Below, piece by piece: positions 1 to 12,775 of a stretch of DNA of 64,000 nucleotides. The DNA comes from Eutreptiella sp. 'Long Island Sound 2002' (Eukaryota; Euglenozoa; Euglenophyceae; Eutreptiales; Eutreptiaceae): contig OZ038379.1 in the NCBI GenBank assembly GCA_964036045.1, forward strand, positions 17,455,017-17,519,016, written 5' to 3'. The translations under genes were made by a program, and so were the position numbers. The notes below the pieces were generated by a model, which was not told where the DNA came from, made no database searches, and saw nothing but the letters and a program-made list of their open reading frames with translations. The stretch's first letter is position 1. Each line of letters begins with the position of its first letter.

Positions 1-639
1 ATGGCTATGGGCGCTTCACTCATGACATTTTTGTACGGCCTCGTCCCCCACACCGCAACATGCAACGGCTTCACGCACCAACATGGAACACAAATCACCC
101 CCACATTGTGCACGTGGTGCCATGCACATTCATCTATCACTACATCCATCGAACAAAATCTCGTAAACTACAACTCCCACTCAAACTCGCAATACATCCC
201 ACTCCTCAACTCATTCACCATGGACATCACACCGGACACTATTTTCAATGAACCGGTCGAAGTTGCAACCGGAAATGGCTTGGCATGGCACGACCTAGCA
301 ACCCGCTACACACCGCTAACAAAGTGGCAAATGAACGCATCGCAAAAAATTTTCAAGGGAGGGGGGGACACACTGCCGCTCCACGCAGGCATAGCCGATA
401 TGTTCACTGCCCTCCATCTCCATGATGGCAATGCAATTTGGCGGAATGTTTTCAACAACTACAATGCAGCAGCAGGACGCCACGTAGATGACTGCCGTTT
501 CAAACGGAGTGCTACGTACATCTTTCATTTTGGTCCACCATGCGTAATGCAATGGGACGGGAAGGAGTATGAACTACTCCACAACACACTGTATGGATTT
601 GATGGAAGCATGCCACATGAGCTTCCATGTTGTGGTTGA
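1..639 (+). CDS. Partial ORF, possible 2OG-Fe(II) oxygenase-like protein (5' end uncertain)
   Basis: Open from the first base of the window to a TGA at 637-639 (212 codons), so the true start may lie upstream; a later in-frame ATG lies near 221. The C-terminal half contains a GRHVDD segment, about 20 residues later a strand-rich YIFHFGPPCVMQW stretch, and then DGSMPHELP. The order HxD ... hydrophobic strand ... H-x-L-P resembles the iron-binding jelly roll of 2OG-Fe(II)/AlkB-type oxygenases. That is inference from motif spacing only; no arginine or 2OG-binding residue can be assigned with confidence. The N-terminal third is rich in Thr, His and Ser and has no recognisable domain, so it may be non-coding. 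It could also be a transposon-borne ORF. Confidence 0.35.
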   Translation: MAMGASLMTFLYGLVPHTATCNGFTHQHGTQITPTLCTWCHAHSSITTSIEQNLVNYNSHSNSQYIPLLNSFTMDITPDTIFNEPVEVATGNGLAWHDLATRYTPLTKWQMNASQKIFKGGGDTLPLHAGIADMFTALHLHDGNAIWRNVFNNYNAAAGRHVDDCRFKRSATYIFHFGPPCVMQWDGKEYELLHNTLYGFDGSMPHELPCCG

Positions 640-869
640 TACAGCTTGTCTCTGAGGGCATGGGTGTAGGGGCTGACACCCACAAGTTTCCCAAATGGCG
701 AATACATTCTTTTTCCACATTGTTCCCGACCCCATAACACAACCAAGCAAAAAAAACCCTCACCCTCGAACGTGCTAACCCCCCCTACCACAGCCCATCC
801 CGTCTCTTCCGCTCCGATGGTAGCTCTTTTCTTTGCAAGGGGCTGTGAAAGCATGGAGGGAGGGGGAGT

Positions 870-1612
870 AGTGATCTACCTTCATGTCCGTGTGGTCCAA
901 AGCCACCATACAACCGCACTTGCCTTGAAACGCCCCACCTCGTTATGTGTGTCTATACTAATCCCTTGCCCGCCTCATCAGCTTACCCCTCTGAGGCTCC
1001 GCCCACCTTCTAAAACCGTGTGCCATACATTACTTTTGTTTCCCAAGAGTACCATGCTGACCATTTGCCCGCAACCTTTTTTTTGGCACCTGCTTAGATG
1101 GTGTCCCAAGGAACCAAGTCATCTTTTTTTGGGGGGAGGGAAGAAGGGTTGTGCAAATGGGGTGTGAGCGGGGAGGGTGATATACCTTCATGGCGGTGTG
1201 GTCCAAAGCCACCGCCCCGAGTTGCTATGGCCACCGTCCGCACTAGCCCATTTGCCTACAACCTTTTTTATTGGCAACTGCTTACAAAGTGTCCCAAGGA
1301 ACCAGACCATCTTTTGTTTGAGGGAGAAGAAGGGTTGTGCAAGTGCTGTGTAAGCAGGGAGGGGTGATGTACCTTCATGGCGGTGTGGTCCGAAGCCACC
1401 GCCCCGAGTTGCTATGGCCACACTTCCACACTGGCCCATTTGCCTGCAACCATTTTTTTTGGCAACTGCTTAGAAAGTGTCCCAAGGGGCCAAATCATCT
1501 TTTGTTTGAGGGGGAAGAAGGGTTGTGCAAATGGGGTGTAGGCGGGGAGGTGTGATGTACCTTGATGGCGGTGGGGTCCAAAGCCACCGACCCGAGTTTC
1601 AACGGCCACACG
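870..1612. repeat. Tandem repeat, about 188-bp unit, about 3 clear copies plus a diverged one
   Basis: The phrase CCTTCATGGCGGTGTGGTCC recurs near 1190, 1373 and (with changes) 1560, with a diverged version near 880. Each unit also carries GTGTCCCAAGGAACC-like and GAAGAAGGGTTGTGCAA segments. Unit length is close to 188 bp. Small ORFs in this stretch repeat with the unit and look non-coding. The 230 bases before it (640-869) hold nothing recognisable. Confidence 0.75.
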
Positions 1613-2270
<658 letters not shown>

Positions 2271-2289
2271 CTATATGTGTGTGTATATG

Positions 2290-3370
2290 TGGCAGGTTTG
2301 AGGGAACTTTAGCACCCTCCGATCATTATGTTGAGCAAAGAGCATTTGGGGACATAATTTGTGGTTTACCACCCCCGAACCAACCCTTAGGGACGAGGTT
2401 GAACAACTTGACATCTCATGGCATCTCCCTAAATCTACCAATACTGGAATTACTCGTTAAAAAGGGCAAATATGGCTGTTTGGAGGCAATTTTGGCACCC
2501 ATTGTTCATTAATCATGAGCCAAGAGCATTTAGGGTCACATATGGTGGTTTGCCAAGGCCGAACTAAGCTTAGGAACAAGGTTGAGCAATTTGAAATCTC
2601 ATTATACTTCCCCTAAATCTACTTATACGAGAATTACACGTTAAATAGGGCAAATATGGCTGTTTTGAGGCAATTTTGGCTCCCGCCGTTCATTCATCTT
2701 GAGCCAAGAGCATTTAGGGTCACAAATGGTGGTTTTGCCAAGGCCCAACTAACCTTGGGAACAAGGTTGAGCAATTTCAAATCTCATGACACTTCCCCTA
2801 AATCTGCTTATACTAGAATTAGAACGTCAAACAGGGCAAATATGGCTGTTTTGAGGCAATTTTGGCACCCACCGTCGATATATCTTGATGCAAGAGCTTG
2901 TGGGGTCACATATGGTGTTTTGCCACGGCCAAGCTAACCTTAGGAACAAGGTGGAGCAATTTGAAATCTCATGACACTTCCCCTAAATCTACTTATACTA
3001 GAATTAGACGTCAGACAGGGCAAATATGGCTGTTTTGGGGCAATTTTGGCACCCGCCGTTGATATATGTTGATGCAAGAGGATGTAGGGTCACATATGGT
3101 GTTTTGCCAAGGCCAAACTAACCTTAGCAACAAGGGTGAGCAATTTGAAATCTCATGACACATCCCCTAAATCTAGTTATGCGAGAATTACAAGTGAAAT
3201 AGGGCAAATATGGCTGTTTTGGGGCAATTTTGGCACCCGCCACTTATTTATCTTGATGCACCAGCATTTAGGGTCACATATGGTGGTTTGCTAAGGCCAA
3301 ACTAACCTTAGGGAGAAGCTTGACGAATTTGAAATCTCACGAGACCTCCCCGAAATCCACTTATGCGACT
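2290..3370. repeat. Tandem repeat, about 184-bp unit, nearly 6 copies
   Basis: GGGCAAATATGGCTGTT begins at 2464, 2648, 2834, 3018 and 3202, giving spacings of 184, 186, 184 and 184 bp. Units share a block meaning 'AGCATTTAGGGTCACATATGG' in slightly varied form and a CCCCTAAATCTACTTAT block. Copies are diverged by scattered substitutions, so the array is not recent. No coding frame survives across units. It looks like a satellite or degenerate amplified spacer. Confidence 0.85.
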
Positions 3371-3874
3371 TTCTTTGTGAAAAAGTGCCAAAAAAGGCCA
3401 AAAAATGCGGTATTTTTGGTAATATCTCCCTACAGATTAATGAGATGACCGTCATTTGATTACAGGAGCAAGATATGGTTGCGATTGGCGGATTGCGCTT
3501 CTTAAATTGGCTTACCTGCGCACAGAATTGGCACAAATCTCGCAAAATCACCCAAAACTCGGTGACGGTATGCAGACTGCGGCCCTAGCAGACTGCGAAA
3601 GACTGCGCACGAACAGGCGACACGCGTAACTGAAAAAACCACCGCAACTGACAGAAAGGTATGAATTTTATGTTGTTGTTCTAATTACCGCAAGCGGTTC
3701 GAATTTCACCTTCTGGTCACTCTGTCACTTCTTATTAATTACTGACAGATGTGTGATTGGCAATCGTTGCCCTTTGCTTCGCTCTTTTGAACGCGTTTAG
3801 CGCTGTGCGCAAACCCACTCCCTCCAAGTGAATATCCACTCCCTTCTACTCAATTTTTACTCCCTCCAAGTGAA
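3371..3874. other. AT-rich intergenic stretch, no gene seen
   Basis: It continues from the last 184-bp unit into unique sequence. A short CAGACTGCG-type repetition occurs near 3570-3610, and the CTCCCTCCAAGTGAA phrase occurs twice near 3820-3875. No ORF with recognisable domain content was seen on either strand. Confidence 0.6.
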
Positions 3875-4420
<546 letters not shown>

Positions 4421-4437
4421 TCCTTTGGCTATCAGAC
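4421..4437 (+). repeat. Left terminal inverted repeat
   Basis: TCCTTTGGCTATCAGAC. Compared with the complement of 8051-8067 it matches at 15 of 17 positions. It is immediately preceded by ATATATAT. Confidence 0.8.
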
Positions 4438-4662
4438 CGGACGGAGGACCGGTCTGGTCTTGTGGGGAAAATTATCACTTTCTGGCAAAGAATTGGGTCA
4501 AGGGTTTTTGAACGTGGCGGAAATGATGGTTTTGGTGGTTTTCTTAGACTCAATAGTATTTTAGAGAAAAACAGTAAGACCAGTTTCAGAGACCGGTGGG
4601 ACCGGTCTTTGCAAACCTAACGGACCGGACCACTTCGGTACACTTTGGAGCACTTTGTTACA
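4434..4662 (+). repeat. Left subterminal ACCGGTC / CACTTT repeat block
   Basis: Several GACCGGTC palindromic cores, then TTTGCAAAC, GGACCGG, and a run of CACTT steps spaced about 10 bp. Further single copies lie at 4843-4930. The same word order recurs at 5865-6064 and, inverted, at 6956-7170 and 7838-8040. This is typical of subterminal transposase-binding arrays. Confidence 0.75.
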
Positions 4663-4967
4663 CTTGCCTCCCAAACCTACCTTTGCGCGCTCGTTGCAGC
4701 ATGCACGCCACCATACACCATGCACAAGCCACACACACATACACAGACTTTGCTTCCCATGTCCTCTTGGGTGTTTCAACGATGCATGATGGGTGGGATG
4801 CACCATTAGCATGAAAATAGATCGGTTCAAACAGTTTCATGCAGACCGGTCAGACCGGTCTTCCGAACCTCGCTCCTGGTCCCCTACTTCCTGCTGCCTT
4901 TTCACAGGACCGGTCAGACCGCTCTTCCCTGCTTTGTTGCTTAGTGTTCTTTAATGCCTATTTCAGG

Positions 4968-7340
4968 CCCCGGCACCAAGATCCCTGGCGTGAAGGATGC
5001 TGAGACGCCCATGCCCATGGCCTTCAAGAAGGTACTGGCCAGAGACCGGGTGGTGCTGCTGCTGAAGGGCTCGCACGGCGGCCGCTACACCGGCACGTGC
5101 CAGGCGCAGGCGTCCGGCAAAATTTCCCTATCCAGGACAATCTACTTCACGGAGGACCAGAAGACCGGGGGCTTGAAGCGCAGCATCAGCAAAGGCGAGC
5201 TTGACTTCGTCACCGAGGATCTGCCCGGATGTTGGGTGATGGCGGAGGCGAAGACATCTACTCCGGGCCAGAGAATTGCGGCCCGAGCAGCGCAGTCCCG
5301 CAAAAGGAAAGTGGACAAGGAGTCCGAAGACGAAGACGAGGACGAGGAAGAAGAGGACGAAGAAGACGAGGAGGAGGAGGAGCGAGAAAGCGTGACGGAG
5401 ATCCCGGAAGAAGAGGCAAAGGAGGAAGAGAAAGAGAGGAAGAAGAAGAAGCCGGCGAAGGAGAAGCACACCACCAAAAGACGGTTGGCCGTCCCATTTT
5501 TCAAGGATATCAAAGCCGAGGGCAGTGAGTCCGCCTCGGCGCCCCGCACAAGCAAGAAAGCCAGGAAGGCCTCCATCGAGGACGAAGAGAGGTCGGCGGA
5601 AGAGGTGCGCATGGGCAACGCGTTGGAGGCGTATGGCACCACCTTGCCAAGGCTTGGGCAACACGTCCGGCAATGTCTCCGTGGCCAACCCGGCACCCAG
5701 ACACTTTTGGCAGCAGCGCTGCAGTTGCTGTTCGGGTGCCCGTACAGCATTCTTTGTGGTCCTCTGTGCATTCGGTCGGATTACATCGTGGCGCAGCGCA
5801 AGTGTGTCGAGCCCCTTCGTCAATCCGATGGTCCCCAATACAAGGAATACGCACGTTTGTGCATACTGTCGTAAACCGTTCGGACCGCTTCACTTTAGTA
5901 CACTTCACACGACGACCGGTCGGACCGGTCTGTACAAACTGTCGTAAACCGTTCGGACCGGTCCACTTTGGCACACTTCATACGAAGACCGGTCGGACCG
6001 GTCCTTGCAAACTGTCGCAAACCGCTCGGACCGCTTCACTTTAGCACACTTTAGCACACTTTATTCCATTTCTCCACAGAGAAGGTCTTGTAGGGGGCTG
6101 CAACGTGTTCGACGTGCTTGGGGATCAAGGATGAGCCCGACATGGACATGCCCGCCCTGCCCGCCGGGCCCGCAGCGCGCCAGCTCGCCATCCCCCAACC
6201 CGCCGCAAGGACCGTTCCTCCGGAAATGCCGATGCACGTGCAGACCATGGACCAGCTCATAACTCCCCAGCTGCGCGAGAAGTTCATGGCCCTCAAACGG
6301 GAATTGCAACGCACCGAATTCGAGCTCGTAACGGTATGGAGCACCCAATGGCCGTTCGGGGTTGTGTGTGCAACTCGCTCCCCCCTTTGCCGTGCCACTT
6401 TCAGGTCCGTGGGGGTTCCCTTCCTACAAGTGATTGGCATGAACCACACGCCGAAACCAAGACGTTGGGGGAGCAGATCGAAGAGATGCGGACAGTCGCT
6501 TGGTTCCGTGAACAAACGGAGAGGATGAGGTTGGTCGAGGAAGAAGAGGCGCGCGAGGAGTTTGAAGGACAAGAGGAGGCAAGAATCCAAGCCGAACGTG
6601 CAATGGAGGTGTGTGTCCAGGGGTCCCCTAGCCTACATTTGTGCATGCATGGAGTCAGCACTGTGGTCTGTGGTCTGCAGGACGCCCGACGTCGTGACGA
6701 GGCCGCGCGTGAACGCAAAAAGAAGGATGCGGCGACCGCGGCTTTGGAGGCGAAGTTGAAGGCGTTGCAACAGGAGTTGGACGAGGCACGGAAGAGCAAG
6801 GAGGAGCCGAGCAAACAGCAAGAACCCGAAGAATCGCAGGAACCAGACCCGCAGCAGGTCCCAGCGGAGGAGGCAGGCGCAGGGGAGCCAATCGCCCAGC
6901 AAGCCGATGCCCCCGAGCCAGAATCCGGAACTCAGGCATGCGTGTGCTTCAATTCGTTTTAAAGTGTGCTAAAGTGTGCTAAAGTGTGCTAAAGTTGACC
7001 GGTCCGAACGGTTTACGACAGTTTGCAACGACCGGTCCGACCGGTCTTCGTGTGAAGTGTGCTAAAGTGGACCGGTCCGAACGATTTACGACAGTTTGCA
7101 AAGACCGGTCCGACCGGTCCCTGAACGAAGTGTCACGAAGTGTACCGGTCCGTTTGGTTGAAACCACTTTACTTCCTGTTTCTGCAGGAGCCCTCCACCC
7201 AGGCACTTCAGCTGCAGGCGGCTTCCGCTGCTGCTGCTACCGGGATTCCGGGGATGAAAATCACCCCGGCCTTCGCCGCACAACAGACCACACCGAAGTG
7301 GACGATACCACCTACCGGGGATAATTGCCAACTACCGTAG
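4968..7340 (+). CDS. Spliced acidic / coiled-coil transposon accessory protein (hypothetical)
   Basis: A gene model is supported by splice signals. An acceptor at 4966-4967 (TTTCAG) opens an exon that runs to roughly 5630-5664. Further exons are about 6094-6333, 6405-6608, 6681-6941 and 7188-7340, ending at TAG 7338-7340. The introns at 6334-6404, 6609-6680 and 6942-7187 all have GT...AG ends and all fall between codons (phase 0); the first donor is uncertain. The product begins with a basic globular stretch, then a long Asp/Glu-rich run (about 5320-5460), Lys-rich patches resembling nuclear localisation signals, and a Glu/Arg/Lys heptad-like coiled coil in the 6405-6941 exons. No known domain was recognised. 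It may encode a DNA-binding accessory factor of the transposon, or a captured host gene. Confidence 0.5.
5865..6064 (+). repeat. ACCGGTC repeat block inside the first large intron
   Basis: Three tandem units of about 65 bp, each reading roughly CTGTCGTAAACCGTTCGGACC, then CACTTT, then GACCGGTCGGACCGGTC. Same orientation as the left subterminal block. Confidence 0.8.
6956..7170 (-). repeat. Inverted ACCGGTC repeat block inside the last intron
   Basis: It starts with AAAGTGTGCT repeated three to four times and contains two units with CCGGTCCGAACGGTTTACGACA and GACCGGTCCGACCGGTC cores (shown here only as words). It is the reverse complement of the arrangement at 5865-6064. Confidence 0.8.
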
Positions 7341-7701
7341 GTTTGCCCCGGCGGTGGATACGTTTAACCAAATGTGCTTACAACACCGGGAAGAGCACCG
7401 GTTTCAATCATGGTGGAAGGCACTTGGGCAGATGGTGTTAAGGATAGCGGCAACAAATGCATTTACGTCATGCCAAGCGTTGCGCCTTAGTCCGGGGGGT
7501 GAAACAATGTTTGACTGGCAATGCAGGTTAATGAGATACATTTTTCCGGCAAGGCAAATTGAGGTGGTGGACAAGCATGTACCAATAGTGGTTGGGAAGC
7601 GGGGCTTTTGTGTACATTGTGGGATGGGCACCACTCGATACAAGTGCAAAGCATGTGGGTGCTATCTACACGTCGAGTGCTTTGTGGACCATCATGAATG
7701 A
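7321..7701 (+). pseudogene. piggyBac-like transposase, C-terminal fragment
   Basis: Reads in a frame different from the accessory gene. It begins with IIANYRRFAPAVDTFNQM, continues with FQSWWKALGQMVLRIAATNA, and ends in a cysteine-rich tail with the spacing C-x2-C-x8-C-x2-C-x6-C-x4-H (words FCVHCG, YKCKAC, HVECF, DHH). The VD-x-x-x-Q, WW and NA positions followed by a C-terminal Cys/His finger are the pattern of piggyBac-derived proteins (DDE_Tnp_1_7 family). The catalytic aspartate region upstream is absent. It ends at TGA 7699-7701. The stretch 7702-7837 holds a CA-rich simple repeat. Confidence 0.6.
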
Positions 7702-7837
7702 ACCATCAATAGATGTCTTGTGAGGATTGACTCCCATGCATTGCAATGTCTGTGCAAAGGTGTGAACACGCACAACACAGCACACGCACACACACAACAC
7801 ACACATGCGGACACACACACTACACACGCATCACCAA

Positions 7838-8050
7838 GTGCTCCAAAGTGTGCTAAAGTGTGCTAAAATGGTCCGGTCCGTTCAGTTTGCAAAGACCGGT
7901 CGGACCAGTCCGACCGGTCTCCCCGAACTAACCGGTTCGCTACAGAAAGCTAAAGTGGCGCAAAACGGTCTCAACTGAACAGTTGGTGATTTTGCCTAGT
8001 CGAAACGGTGAGTTAACGAAGACCGGTGGACCGGTTGTGAAAATATTCGC
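7838..8050 (-). repeat. Right subterminal ACCGGTC repeat block, inverted
   Basis: AAGTGTGCTAAAGTGTGCTA, then CCGGTCCGTTCAGTTTGCAA and GACCGGTCGGACCAGTCC, then several more ACCGGT cores to the right TIR. It mirrors the left subterminal block. Confidence 0.75.
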
Positions 8051-8067
8051 GTATGGTAGCCAAAGGA
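8051..8067 (-). repeat. Right terminal inverted repeat
   Basis: On the minus strand this reads TCCTTTGGCTACCATAC, 15 of 17 identical to the left end. It is followed directly by ATATATAT, so both outer flanks are the same dinucleotide repeat and the target duplication cannot be resolved beyond TA. Confidence 0.8.
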
Positions 8068-10390
<2,323 letters not shown>

Positions 10391-12775
10391 TGAAGCCGGT
10401 TCGGACCCCCGTGGCCATCTTGGGGTCACTTGGGGTGTGTATCTATGCGCCGGCAAGCCGCCATTGGCTGATATCATACTCTCCCATCCACCTGAACTAA
10501 CCGGATGTGATAGTGTGATAGGTTTGGCCATTCCGGCTATGAGCGGCCATATTCAGTACCGAGGCGCCGCCAGCGGAGATTTATATATCGGAATATCAGG
10601 AATCAACAGGGTTTTATTATCGTAATGTTTCCGTAATTCTTCAGTCTTTCGTTCTGATGGTCAATGTATCGGCGACTGTCAGTTGGCTCGCAATTTTGCG
10701 TTAACCGATTGGTTAACTGTTATTTCCAGATATTTTGGCGGATACTCCGTTGAAGGGTCAGATTTCATCAGCAAAGGGTTCGTTGCTTCCGCAATTTTCT
10801 AAATAAGCACTCGAAATTTTAATCTGAATTTTTCGCGATGTTGAAATCGGATTTTCGACTTCGACATCGCCGCACTTGATTTGGACTTCTTCGAGTGGTC
10901 ATACTCTTTTCCCTATGCCCGAATCAGGTTTCCCTTATACTTGCCACCCATTTGACGTGGAGATATAAGGGAAACAAAAGCGAATCGTGGGACCACTTTG
11001 AAGGATCATATCTACGCGCGAGTGTGAGGAAAGAGAATAAGGAAGGTTGGGTTGCAAGCGCCTTAGTCTCAACTTAATTTAGGAAGCATCAAACGCCTTT
11101 GGTGTGTACACATGCCCGGTGTAGCAAGGGATAATGGTCAAGAGGGTATAAAGTGATATATAACTCTTGGACCGTGCAAGCGAAAATTTTAATGTGACTT
11201 TCGAGTGTACCGCATGAGTGTTGGGGTTGCATAGATACTTTCCTTGGGTTCCTACGCATTTTTAACGTGAAGTTATGTCCATGGAGGGACATGGCATATC
11301 ATGGTGGGAGCCACTTTTGAGGGTATGTTCTATATGCATGGTATATGTCTTGATATGCTCACGCCCATGTTATATATCTTCGTGTGGCCGAAGAGATGGG
11401 GAGCCATACGTGACAAGGGTTTTGCCCATGTCCCAATTGTGGAATTCAAAGCGCTAGACTAAGTCTACCGCATATGTATTGCTCATGGTATGTTTTACAA
11501 AGAGATCCATGAGTGCACTCCCATTTTCATGGGGCATGTAGATATGAGTGGCGAAGGTATCTCCATGCGCCCGATTGGGGATCCAAGTGGGGGAATTGTT
11601 CGCAAATGGTTCCAATCATTTGTGTATTTAACCATGAGCGGATATCATGGGTGAGCATAGAGATATACTATCATGACAACTTTGTATTTGGTCATATTTT
11701 CATGTTTTTGACCTCAATTTTTGCTCATTTTTGCGTTTTGTGTACTTACCTGGTCGGCAAACAGCAAGAAGCCTATGGGGAGTCGAACCATGGTATGTTG
11801 TTCATATGTTGGCATATGCTTTGGAGTTGAACACCACCATATGCCGGATTGCGTACTCCATTTGGCTTGGCGCATGAAGGTTCACAAGAATTGGTCTCAA
11901 GATCATGGGCTGACTTGGGCAGTGCGTGGCGCCCATATCCGAAGGGGTTTCGAGGGTAAAGTGGGGATGTACATGGGCATTGGCTTTCGGTCTCTATCCT
12001 CCATGAATACTAGACTTCGATTCCATGCATGCTTTGATCCTTCGGATAAGTGGTAACCTCCATTTTGAGCATATATTTGATATATGGCCAATATGGTGTG
12101 AATTGGCAGTTCTTTGGCATGTTATGAGTTCAAACTCATGGGGCATATCTCCAAGCCCAATCGACTCCAAGTCCAACCAAGTTTATGTCAGGGTAGGGCA
12201 TGGTCCTGACTGCCACTCTAGGCCATGACACGCCACCTCCCCTATTGGGCTAGGATATATAGGCTTGGGAGTGAACACATTTTTGGGGTTTATGTAGTGA
12301 CTTGTGACACATGGCATTTAGCCATCTCATTTGACCTGGTTCAGGGCAATATGTTGGTAAGTCAAGGGAAGGTCTTGAGTCCAGGGAATGAGGGGTTTGT
12401 GGCTGTGAACGTGTATGTTTACCTCTTTCCCCAACTTTGCTTTATTTGTGTTCATATGGAAATTTCAGGGCTTTCCTCTTTGGTGCAATTCTTGTACATG
12501 CCCGCCACCGTGAGACAACCGGTGTGCTGAACGGAAGCCCGCAGCCGCAGTCTGGATTTGGATTGGATTGTGGATTGGGTCATTGCTGTATTTGTGGGAT
12601 CTGGTTGCTGTTCAGGGTTGAAGGAGGATTGTATTTTCTATTTTCTATATTTTTGGATTTTGGACCTTGGACTTTGAGGATTTTGAGAAATGCAATCGTT
12701 GATCCGGAGTAAATCAGCAGGGGTAACAGGCGGAAGGGGCACAGCGGGGGCCGGTCCTGGTAGGGACCTTTTTTT
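10391..12775 (+). repeat. 5' LTR of element 1
   Basis: Begins TGAAGCCGG and ends just before the primer-binding site. Nearly identical to 21260-23643 and 53196-55579, and more distantly related to 43307-45664. It contains a TATA-like box and, near its end, the gag ATG. Short ORFs inside recur in every LTR copy but show no domain content. Confidence 0.92.
11147..11153 (+). promoter_or_regulatory. TATA-box-like sequence in LTR
   Basis: GGGTATAAAGTG in a purine-rich context. Also present in the 3' LTR at 22016 and in the element 3 LTR at 53952; the element 2 LTR has TAGAAAG instead (44074-44080). Placement in the LTR would fit a U3 promoter, but no transcript data exist. Confidence 0.4.

Larger units (their letters stand above)
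4421..8067 (+). mobile_element. DNA transposon with TIRs inserted in (TA)n, piggyBac-like remnant
   Basis: Both ends carry an inverted repeat (TCCTTTGGCTATC at the left, its complement with one mismatch at the right), and both ends sit directly in (TA)n DNA. Inside are a spliced acidic/coiled-coil gene, a C-terminal piggyBac-like transposase fragment, and blocks of ACCGGTC repeats whose orientation flips at the middle of the element. The DDD catalytic core of a piggyBac transposase is missing, so this copy is a non-autonomous or decayed derivative. The flanking TA rather than the TTAA expected of piggyBac is a discrepancy, so superfamily assignment remains tentative. Confidence 0.65.

Noticed and set aside
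5128-5838. Leu/Phe/Ser-rich minus-strand ORFs opposite the acidic exon
   Set aside because: Complement of Glu/Asp/Lys codons; typical low-complexity shadow.
11275-12712. Small ORFs of 60-105 codons inside the LTRs
   Set aside because: Repeated identically in each LTR but broken or altered in the diverged LTR of element 2, with no recognisable motif.
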